DNA of 5,407 nt from Desulfuromonadaceae bacterium UBA2294 (GTDB lineage Bacteria > Desulfobacterota > Desulfuromonadia > Desulfuromonadales > UBA2294). The notes under the pieces are model-generated. The model saw only the letters and a list, made by a program, of their open reading frames with translations, did not search any database and was not told where the DNA came from. Below, one piece after another: positions 1 through 4,788 of this stretch; within the stretch, counting starts at the first letter, position 1, and every line of letters starts with the position of its first letter. The stretch lies in assembly GCA_002345625.1 (NCBI GenBank), contig DDWE01000086.1:1-5407 (forward strand), in the 5' to 3' direction. The position numbers and the translations under genes are program-made.

Positions 1-33
1 GTCCAAGAAAACTGGTGCCGCGCCACGGATTGA
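1..33 (+). CDS. Possible 3' end of the gene preceding znuC (partial)
   Basis: Reading from base 1, an open frame of ten codons (ending W-C-R-A-T-D) stops at TGA 31-33, three bases before the znuC ATG. Such tight spacing is usual inside znu operons, where the preceding gene is often znuA (zinc-binding protein) or a Fur/Zur regulator. Ten residues are too few to identify a family. A second frame is also open here until a TGA at 44-46, which overlaps znuC, so the correct frame is uncertain. This is a positional inference only. Confidence 0.25.
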   Translation, partial: VQENWCRATD

Positions 34-36
34 TCT

Positions 37-762
37 ATGTCTTTGAAACAGAGTCCAGAAATATTGCTCGGGGTCGCCAACGTTTCGCTGCGCATCCGCC
101 AGATCGACATTTTACAGGCGGTCGATCTGCAGGTGCGCGCCGGGGAGGTGGTGACCATCATCGGCCCGAACGGGGCCGGCAAGACCTCCTTGGTGCGCAC
201 GGCCCTGGGCCTGCAAGCGCCGACAACCGGCGTTATCTACCGACGCGAGGGACTGCGCATTGGCTATCTGCCGCAACGGTTTCATGTCGATCCGGTTCTC
301 CCCCTACCGGTGCGTCGTTTTCTGCGCCTGACCGGCAGTGAGCCGGCCGCGCTGTCGGCCGCTTTGTCCGAAGTCGGTGCCGGCGAACTGATCGATGCGG
401 CGTTGCAGGATCTTTCCGGAGGCGAACTGCAGCGGGTATTGCTGGCCCGCGCCCTGCTGCGCTCACCCGAGTTGCTGGTGCTGGACGAGCCGGCCCAGGG
501 AGTCGATATGCATGGCCAGGTAGAGCTCTTCTCACTGCTCGATCGGGTGCGCCGGCAGCGCGGTTGCGCGGTGCTGATGATCTCCCACGATCTGCACCTG
601 GTCATGGCGGCCACCGGCCGCGTGGTCTGTCTTAACCGACACATCTGCTGCACCGGTACGCCGGCGGCGGTGACCCGTAATCCGGCCTTTATTGAACTGT
701 TTGGCGAAGAAGCGGCGCGGACTCTTGCCGTCTATGCCCATGATCGGGAGCACAGGCATTGA
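37..762 (+). CDS. znuC: Zinc/manganese-type ABC transporter ATP-binding protein (ZnuC-like)
   Basis: This is the cytoplasmic ATPase that powers a high-affinity metal importer by binding the ZnuB permease. The 241-residue protein has every ABC ATPase motif in order: Walker A GPNGAGKTS (43-51), Q-loop Q80 in GYLPQRF, signature LSGGELQR (126-133), Walker B LLVLDEP (146-152), D-loop around 155-157 and switch histidine H184 in ISHD. Length is close to E. coli ZnuC (251). Two features favour the zinc/manganese (ABC-3 partner) group over siderophore or general importers: the C-terminal FGEEAA-type segment followed by a His/Asp-rich tail ending HDREHRH, and the adjacent ABC-3 permease. The ATG at 37 has only a weak Shine-Dalgarno (GGAT near 27-30), which fits translational coupling to an upstream gene. 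Substrate is inferred: Zn is most likely, Mn or Fe cannot be excluded. No Zur box is visible because the operon promoter lies outside the window. Confidence 0.93.
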   Translation: MSLKQSPEILLGVANVSLRIRQIDILQAVDLQVRAGEVVTIIGPNGAGKTSLVRTALGLQAPTTGVIYRREGLRIGYLPQRFHVDPVLPLPVRRFLRLTGSEPAALSAALSEVGAGELIDAALQDLSGGELQRVLLARALLRSPELLVLDEPAQGVDMHGQVELFSLLDRVRRQRGCAVLMISHDLHLVMAATGRVVCLNRHICCTGTPAAVTRNPAFIELFGEEAARTLAVYAHDREHRH

Positions 763-771
763 GCCGGCGGG

Positions 772-1575
772 GTGATGGTCATGGATGATTTCATGTTCCG
801 GGCGCTGCTCGGCGGTCTGCTGGTTGCCCTGGTCGCGGCACCGTTTGGCGTCTTTGTCGTCTGGCGCCGCTTGGCCTATTTTGGCGATACCCTGGCTCAT
901 TCTGCTTTGCTCGGTGTCGCTCTGAGTTTTCTGTTCGATCTCGACCTGACCTTAGGCGTCATCGGCATCTGCTTGCTGGTAGCGGTTTTGCTGTTTCTCC
1001 TCCAGCGGCGGCCGATGCTGGCGACCGATACCCTGCTCGGTATTCTGGCCCACGCCAGTCTGGCACTCGGTCTGGTCGCCCTCTCCCTGCTCGAATCGGT
1101 GCGGGTCGACCTGATGGCTTATCTGTTCGGTGATATCCTCGCCATCAATCGGAGTGATCTGGTCTGGATTGCCGCGATCGGTATCGGCGGTCTGATTCTG
1201 CTTGCCTGGATCTGGAACGACCTGCTGCGGATCACGGTGCACGAGGATATGGCGCGGATCGAGGGGGTGCGGGTCGATGCGGTCAAGCTGGCATTTGTCT
1301 GCCTGTTGGCCCTGCTGGTGGCGGTGATGATGAAGGTGGTGGGCCTGGTGCTGGTGACCGCCCTGTTTATCATCCCGGCGGCCGCGGCAAGACGGCTGGC
1401 ACAAACTCCGGAAACGATGGCCGCCATAGCGGCCGGCATCGGTTGTCTGGCGGTGGTCGGCGGACTGACCAGTTCCAGCCGCTGGGACACGCCGGCCGGC
1501 CCGTCGATCGTGCTGGTCGCGGCGCTGTTGTTTATTGTGTTGTACGGTTTACCGCTCGGACGTTGGCGGAGGTAG
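772..1575 (+). CDS. znuB: Zinc/manganese-type ABC transporter permease (ZnuB-like, ABC-3 family)
   Basis: This is the inner-membrane channel subunit of the metal importer, forming the translocation path with the ZnuC ATPase encoded nine bases upstream. The protein is highly hydrophobic, with about eight membrane segments, and shows the conserved ABC-3 blocks: YFGDTLAHS near residue 36, LLGILAHASLALGL, YLFGDILAI, a cytoplasmic EDMARIEGV block (likely the ATPase coupling loop), KVVGLVLVTALFIIPAAAARR, and SSRWDTPAGPS before the last helix. At 267 residues it matches the family (about 260). Four in-frame starts compete: GTG 772, ATG 775, ATG 781 and ATG 793. The G-rich stretch GGCGGGGTG (766-774) sits best ahead of ATG 781, so the true start may be three codons inside the given one. 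It is the last gene of its operon here and meets the cyclase gene tail to tail, three bases apart, with no terminator hairpin visible between them. Zn specificity is inferred from ZnuC/ZnuB resemblance. Confidence 0.92.
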   Translation: MMVMDDFMFRALLGGLLVALVAAPFGVFVVWRRLAYFGDTLAHSALLGVALSFLFDLDLTLGVIGICLLVAVLLFLLQRRPMLATDTLLGILAHASLALGLVALSLLESVRVDLMAYLFGDILAINRSDLVWIAAIGIGGLILLAWIWNDLLRITVHEDMARIEGVRVDAVKLAFVCLLALLVAVMMKVVGLVLVTALFIIPAAAARRLAQTPETMAAIAAGIGCLAVVGGLTSSSRWDTPAGPSIVLVAALLFIVLYGLPLGRWRR

Positions 1576-1578
1576 GGG

Positions 1579-2625
1579 TCAGGCGCCGCGGACGGCGTTG
1601 CGGCCAGAGGCTTTGACGTCGTACATGGCCTTATCGGCCAGATAGACCAGTTCGCGGCGGTCACGGGTGTCGGCCGGAAGGGTGGCGACGCCGAAGCTGG
1701 CAGTGAGCTTGATCTGGGTGCCGTCATCGGCTTCAAAGGTGTGTGCTCGCAGCAGGTTGAGCAGACTGCTCGCCATTTTCAGGGCGCCGTCCTTGCTCGC
1801 CGAGGGGAGCAGGATGACAAATTCGTCGCCTCCGTAGCGGGCGGCGTGGTTGACTTTGCGGGAATGACGCTGAACCAGACCACCAACTTCACTCAGAATG
1901 CGACTCCCGACCAGATGCCCGTGGGTGTCGTTGATCAGCTTGAAGCGATCAAGGTCGAAAAAGACCAGAGAGAGGTCGGTGTTGTAGCGCAAGGCGCGCT
2001 CGGTTTCATACTCAATCAGTTCGTTGAAATGGCGTGAGTTGTACAGACCGGTGAGGTCGTCGGTAATGATCAGCTGGTTGATCCGATCGTAGTAGCGGGC
2101 GTTCTCGATGGCGATGGCGACGTAGTCGGCGATGGTGGTCAGAATCGGCAGATGGTCTTCGGTAAAAGCGTCTTTGGCTTCAGTATTAATCAGTTCGATT
2201 ACACCGAGAACCCGGTTCTTGCTTTTGAGGGGGACACAGATGATGGAGCGGGTCTGCTGGGCGATCATCCGGTCGACCTGGGGTGAAAAAAAAGGGCTCT
2301 GACTGACATCGCCGATCAGTAACGGGTTGCCGGTCTCCGCCACCTGACCGGCGATTCCCTCCCCTTTGGCCAGACGCAACCCCTTCAGGTCGGACCCGGC
2401 CGGAGAGACGGCGATCTCAAAGGTCAGTTCGCCAGTCCGTTCATCGGCCAACAGCAACGACCAGGTATCGGAGCGCAACAGCAGGCTGACCTTCTCCATA
2501 ATCACGTTCAGGACGTCGGCCAGGCCGAGCGGAGAGGCGAGGGTTTTGCCGATTTCGACCAGGGTCGATAGCTCGTCGTTCCGCCGCTGTAACGTCAGGA
2601 GAAGTGTCTGGTCTGTCTCTGTCAT
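1579..2625 (-). CDS. GAF-GGDEF nucleotide cyclase with Hypr-type (cGAMP synthase) active-site serine
   Basis: This 348-residue cytosolic signalling enzyme lacks membrane segments. A short N-terminal helix (1-20) leads into a GAF sensor domain (about 20-175), then a helical linker, then a GGDEF domain (about 185-346) opened by TDDLTGLYN. Catalytic features are intact: metal-binding D224 in FFDLDRF, guanine-contacting N232 and the GGDEF loop G265-F269. The next nucleotide-selecting residue, Asp344 in PleD, is serine here (S241, codon AGT at 1905-1903). In Geobacter GacA the same Asp-to-Ser change (S347) lets the enzyme use ATP and GTP and make 3',3'-cGAMP. The product here is therefore predicted to be cGAMP, possibly with c-di-GMP and c-di-AMP as side products. 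The inhibitory-site motif reads R256-K-V-N259 instead of RxxD. No receiver domain is present, so control is probably by a GAF ligand. An in-frame TAA at 2634-2632 fixes the start at or after ATG 2625. No clear Shine-Dalgarno precedes it. Family is certain; product specificity is inferred. Confidence 0.95.
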   Translation of the reverse strand: MTETDQTLLLTLQRRNDELSTLVEIGKTLASPLGLADVLNVIMEKVSLLLRSDTWSLLLADERTGELTFEIAVSPAGSDLKGLRLAKGEGIAGQVAETGNPLLIGDVSQSPFFSPQVDRMIAQQTRSIICVPLKSKNRVLGVIELINTEAKDAFTEDHLPILTTIADYVAIAIENARYYDRINQLIITDDLTGLYNSRHFNELIEYETERALRYNTDLSLVFFDLDRFKLINDTHGHLVGSRILSEVGGLVQRHSRKVNHAARYGGDEFVILLPSASKDGALKMASSLLNLLRAHTFEADDGTQIKLTASFGVATLPADTRDRRELVYLADKAMYDVKASGRNAVRGA

Positions 2626-2635
2626 AAAGGTTTAT

Positions 2636-2662
2636 CAGTGCTGCACTGACAGGCATTGTCAG
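2636..2662 (-). promoter_or_regulatory. Overlapping leader hairpins ahead of the GAF-GGDEF start codon
   Basis: Two perfect small inverted repeats lie in the presumed 5' leader. CTGACA/TGTCAG (2646-2651 and 2657-2662) has a five-base loop. CAGTG/CACTG (2636-2640 and 2644-2648) has a three-base loop and ends ten bases before the ATG. They share bases 2646-2648, so only one can form at a time. They could be an operator in DNA or a translation-affecting fold in RNA. Short repeats like these can also arise by chance. Confidence 0.3.
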
Positions 2663-2682
2663 AGGCGCACCGCCGTTTCGCT

Positions 2683-2711
2683 ATGTTAGGCAATTCTTCT
2701 GGCAAAAACAA
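2683..2711 (-). promoter_or_regulatory. Candidate sigma-70 promoter for the GAF-GGDEF gene
   Basis: On the minus strand a TTGTTT -35 element (2711-2706) and a TAACAT -10 element (2688-2683) are separated by 17 bases, giving a start near 2676 and a leader of about 50 bases. Both hexamers are only partial matches (3/6 and 4/6), but spacing and position ahead of an otherwise promoterless gene make this the best candidate in the interval. Confidence 0.4.
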
Positions 2712-2949
2712 GCTGGAATACGTCAGATATGGTAGCAATCAGGCGTAATTTGGTCAGTTGGGAATGAAAGTCGGCTCGATTGTGCACGGTTCGACTTGCT
2801 GGAAGTGCGCTGCAGCCCCTGCAGTTGCTGGAGGAGAACACGGCTTGGCTGTTGACATCTGAGGCTGAAGAATCGACAGCATCCGTTGTTTCGGTTGTGT
2901 CTGTGCATCTGTACAGGTGAAAAAAGTGCAATCGGCCCCATTTTTATAC
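2712..2949. other. Intergenic stretch with no recognisable gene
   Basis: About 240 bases between the cyclase promoter candidate and the RNA-like element. Short open frames cross it on both strands, but none has a good ribosome binding site or a recognisable protein. Small palindromes are present: CTGCAG-CCC-CTGCAG at 2810-2824 and CTGTACAG at 2909-2916. A TTGACA hexamer (2852-2857, + strand) has no matching -10 at 16-18 bases. I see no tRNA, riboswitch or insertion-sequence signature. Confidence 0.5.
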
Positions 2950-3081
2950 GGGACGCCACGTGGTTCGGTGCCTTGGGTTGGGGTAGATTAGCACCCGAAG
3001 AGAGAAGTCGTACCAGACACTTCTTCACACCTCCTTTTTTTGGCGCGCACGGGTACCCTCCACCTGGCGCGCCGTTTTTTT
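2950..3081 (+). ncRNA. Candidate structured RNA ending in a terminator-like hairpin
   Basis: Read on the + strand, this segment can close on itself. Bases 2950-2963 pair with 3060-3073 in 11 of 14 positions. Stacked directly on that stem is a hairpin (2964-2971 with 2991-2999, eight pairs and one bulged C), followed by a second hairpin (AGAAGT 3003-3008 with ACTTCT 3019-3024). The 3' strand GCGCGCC (3067-3073) can instead pair perfectly with GGCGCGC (3042-3048), forming a hairpin followed by G and seven T (3075-3081), which looks like an intrinsic terminator. Two exclusive pairings of a terminator strand resemble an attenuator, but no + strand gene follows. An independent small RNA or a transcript end is therefore more likely. 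I do not recognise a known family: it lacks the SRP core motif, the GEMM core and the length of 6S RNA. No convincing promoter was found. TTTATA at 2943-2948 is too close to the 5' arm. Confidence 0.3.
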
Positions 3082-3095
3082 GCATGCGAAACCAA

Positions 3096-3141
3096 AACAC
3101 AACAGCCCCCGAACCTGCGTAGGTTCGGGGGCTGTTGTGTT
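3096..3141 (-). terminator. Intrinsic terminator of the DUF945/YdgA-like gene
   Basis: A perfect 21-bp inverted repeat (3096-3116 with 3121-3141) around a four-base loop GCGT begins 17 bases after the stop codon of the minus-strand gene. On that strand the stem is GC-rich at its centre, ends in GTTGTGTT and runs into TTGGTTTCG, giving a T-rich tail. On the + strand the hairpin is followed by GGCGAAC with no T run, so it is oriented for the minus-strand gene. Confidence 0.8.
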
Positions 3142-3158
3142 GGCGAACAAAGACTGTG

Positions 3159-4577
3159 TCAGAAAAGTGGAACCGGTTTGCCGTTCAAGGTGGCCTGACG
3201 GTCCTTGTAGGCAAGCGTCAACCGGTAGTTGTTTCCATCCTCGGTCAGAATCTCCTGTGCGACCAGATTGGCGATCTGCCCCGAAATCGCCTGCTCAAGA
3301 CTGGCTTCAAACGCGGCATCATCGATTGCTCCCATCTGGCCGCTGTCACGCATCATGAGCATTTGTGGAGTCAGGAACTCACGCAGAACCGCCTGCAGCA
3401 GGCTGGCGGAGATCTGGAAATCGCTGTCTCCAGAGACGATCCCGGCAAAATCTTCAAGATCTGTGATCGGCGGGAGATCGGCCCCGTTGAAGACCACTTT
3501 ACCTTTTCCCCAAAGGTCACCGTCCGGACTCTGAATGCGCAGGTAGTTCAGGCTGATTTCCGGTGATTTTTTCAACAGATCGGGCAAGGCGGCACTATAG
3601 ATGCTGAGGATCCGGGTGCCCAGTTCATCAGATGACTCCTCTGGCATATCCAGTTGTAGAGCTTGCAGTTGGCTTTGTATCTCGATGATCGTGGCGGAAT
3701 CGAGGCGGGAAAAATCGATTTCGTAGCCCAACGGACCAATCTGACGTCCGGCGATCAGAAGAGTGTCGGCAACCATTTCAATGCTATAGCCGATGGTGCC
3801 ATTCTCCTGGTTAGCCAGATTGTGAAACTGGAATCCTTTAAGTACGAAGGAGGGGGTGGGCCCACGGTCGCCGCCGGTAATGCTCTCGGCGTTCAGGTTG
3901 ACCTGACCAAGCAGGAGCCCGTTTTCGGTCAGATTGAGACGGAAGTTGGTGTCGATTTTGCCAGATACGAGGTCCAACTGTGGTTCGATAATCCGCAGGC
4001 CACCGATGTTGATGCGGCCACTGATATTGTTCAACGTGGTGTCGAAGGTTTCGTCGCTGGTCAGGCCGCCCCACTCGACGGTGGTTTTGATCTCGTCGTG
4101 GACGAAGTCACGTTTAAAGGCAGGCAAGGCCACCTGGGAACGTCCGGTTCCGGAAAAATCGATGATGGTGATGTCGTGCAGGTTGCGTAGCTCCGGAAGG
4201 AATTCAAGGAGTTGGCCGATCATGCCATCATGGGTGCCGGTGTCTGCCAGGCGGGTTTCGATGACGGCCGCTGCCGGCTGCAGATGCCAGTTGCCGGTAT
4301 GGTCAATCCCAAAGGCAAAGGGGCCGTGCCACAGCGTATGGTGCAGGGTGAGGCGCTCCGGTGAGCTGCCGTCGGTCGTCTGGATGACGAAAGAGGTCTG
4401 GGCCGTCGAACGGAAAAGTCCGCGGTCGTAGGAGTCGACCGTCACCCGGGCCTGGCCAAGCTCTGCGGCTTGCTGGAGGAAAACCGGAAAACGCTCCTTG
4501 ATGGTCGAACCGATCCAGAGGGTCGAGACGAAAATGGTGCTGATAATGAGAACTGCAAAAAAGACGAGTTTTTTCAT
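3159..4577 (-). CDS. YdgA-like DUF945 family protein, membrane-anchored
   Basis: The 472-residue protein resembles the YdgA/DUF945 family (E. coli YdgA is about 502 residues), a poorly characterised gammaproteobacterial and deltaproteobacterial envelope family. An N-terminal MKK plus hydrophobic helix (about residues 4-24) acts as an uncleaved anchor or signal sequence, with the remainder predicted periplasmic. Family-like features are the SYDRGLFRS segment soon after the anchor, the LWHGPFAFG block, long beta-rich repeats in the middle (ISGRINIGGL, VSGKIDTNF, SGDSDFQIS) and a C-terminus ending NYRLTLAYKDR-x-A-x-LNGKPVPL. No catalytic motif is visible and the molecular function is unknown. 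The ATG at 4577 is preferred because GGGGGA lies just upstream, and because a longer in-frame start at 4637 would fall inside the promoter -10 box. It is a single gene between its own promoter and a strong terminator, divergent from a sigma-54 activator gene. Confidence 0.85.
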   Translation of the reverse strand: MKKLVFFAVLIISTIFVSTLWIGSTIKERFPVFLQQAAELGQARVTVDSYDRGLFRSTAQTSFVIQTTDGSSPERLTLHHTLWHGPFAFGIDHTGNWHLQPAAAVIETRLADTGTHDGMIGQLLEFLPELRNLHDITIIDFSGTGRSQVALPAFKRDFVHDEIKTTVEWGGLTSDETFDTTLNNISGRINIGGLRIIEPQLDLVSGKIDTNFRLNLTENGLLLGQVNLNAESITGGDRGPTPSFVLKGFQFHNLANQENGTIGYSIEMVADTLLIAGRQIGPLGYEIDFSRLDSATIIEIQSQLQALQLDMPEESSDELGTRILSIYSAALPDLLKKSPEISLNYLRIQSPDGDLWGKGKVVFNGADLPPITDLEDFAGIVSGDSDFQISASLLQAVLREFLTPQMLMMRDSGQMGAIDDAAFEASLEQAISGQIANLVAQEILTEDGNNYRLTLAYKDRQATLNGKPVPLF

Positions 4578-4606
4578 GAATCCCCCGTGAATGTAACGGC
4601 TTAAAC

Positions 4607-4636
4607 TGATTCCCGATATAGATACTTCGGGAATCA
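4607..4636. promoter_or_regulatory. Perfect 10-bp inverted repeat over the -10 box and start point (candidate operator)
   Basis: TGATTCCCGA (4607-4616) and TCGGGAATCA (4627-4636) are exact reverse complements separated by ten bases (TATAGATACT). The outer arm overlaps the -10 hexamer (4633-4638) and the predicted start (about 4626) lies at the edge of the spacer. Only half of the repeat would be transcribed, so an RNA hairpin is unlikely. A dimeric repressor site with half-site centres two helical turns apart (20 bp) is the natural reading. The regulator is unknown. Confidence 0.55.
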
Positions 4637-4660
4637 TAGGGTTTTTTTATGCGCTGTCAA
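4633..4660 (-). promoter_or_regulatory. Near-consensus sigma-70 promoter for the DUF945/YdgA-like gene
   Basis: On the minus strand a perfect TTGACA -35 box (4660-4655) is followed after 16 bases by TATGAT (4638-4633, five of six matches). Transcription would start near 4626, giving a leader of about 50 bases before ATG 4577. This is the best promoter match in the window. Confidence 0.7.
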
Positions 4661-4788
4661 CAAGGAAGTCCGATAAGTTTATTGCGTGCACTACTTGCGA
4701 CCGTCGCGACAAGCAGTTACATTGGGCCATTATAAGGGTGGCCGATAGCCGGCATCGGGCTGCGGTTTATGTACATGAGGAGAGTGTG
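4661..4788. promoter_or_regulatory. Divergent intergenic region upstream of the sigma-54 activator
   Basis: This holds the presumed promoter of the + strand regulator. A TATAAG hexamer (4731-4736) is the best -10 candidate, but no good -35 sits 16-18 bases upstream (GCGACA at 4706-4711 is 19 away). The same bases read TATAAT on the minus strand (4734-4729), also without a -35. An imperfect palindrome with GCGAC/GTCGC arms (4697-4701 and 4703-4707) lies nearby. A clear Shine-Dalgarno GAGGAG (4777-4782) six bases before GTG 4789 sets the start of the next gene. No sigma-54 -24/-12 element was seen. Confidence 0.35.

Noticed and set aside
1741..2037. Plus-strand open frame of 98 codons within the cyclase gene
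   Set aside because: Shadow of the GGDEF coding sequence in the opposite strand. The minus-strand protein shows clear conserved motifs across the whole interval.
2286..2293. Run of eight A (T8 on the coding strand) inside the GAF domain, as a possible phase-variable slippage site
   Set aside because: It encodes an ordinary P-F-F-S segment in frame, the tract is short, and there is no other sign of frameshifting.
2901..2916. CTGT-N8-ACAG, resembling an E. coli LexA (SOS) box
   Set aside because: Deltaproteobacterial LexA is reported to use a different motif, no promoter or SOS gene is attached, and one chance match in several kilobases is not surprising.
2686..2931. Minus-strand open frame of 81 codons starting at TTG 2931
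   Set aside because: Rare start, no ribosome binding site and no recognisable protein features. It ends across the cyclase promoter candidate.
2951..2963. GGACGC sequence resembling part of a GEMM (c-di-GMP/cGAMP) riboswitch core
   Set aside because: The following bases (CACG) do not continue the GEMM core GGACGCAAAG. The tetraloop-receptor features are absent, and it is on the strand opposite the cyclase gene.
2723..3100. Minus-strand open frame of 125 codons, with an AGGAGGTG sequence near 3028-3035
   Set aside because: The only start matching that Shine-Dalgarno (GTG 3028) is one base away from it, which is too close. The upstream ATG lies by the terminator, and the protein is low-complexity with no recognisable family.
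2886..3122. Plus-strand open frame of 78 codons
   Set aside because: Proline- and phenylalanine-rich tail arises from the T7 and GC inverted repeats and the terminator stem. No ribosome binding site and no family resemblance.
4578..4637. Longer N-terminus for the DUF945/YdgA-like protein starting at ATG 4637
   Set aside because: That ATG lies in the -10 box of the best promoter, upstream of the predicted transcription start. ATG 4577 has a G-rich ribosome binding site and begins directly with the expected MKK-hydrophobic anchor.
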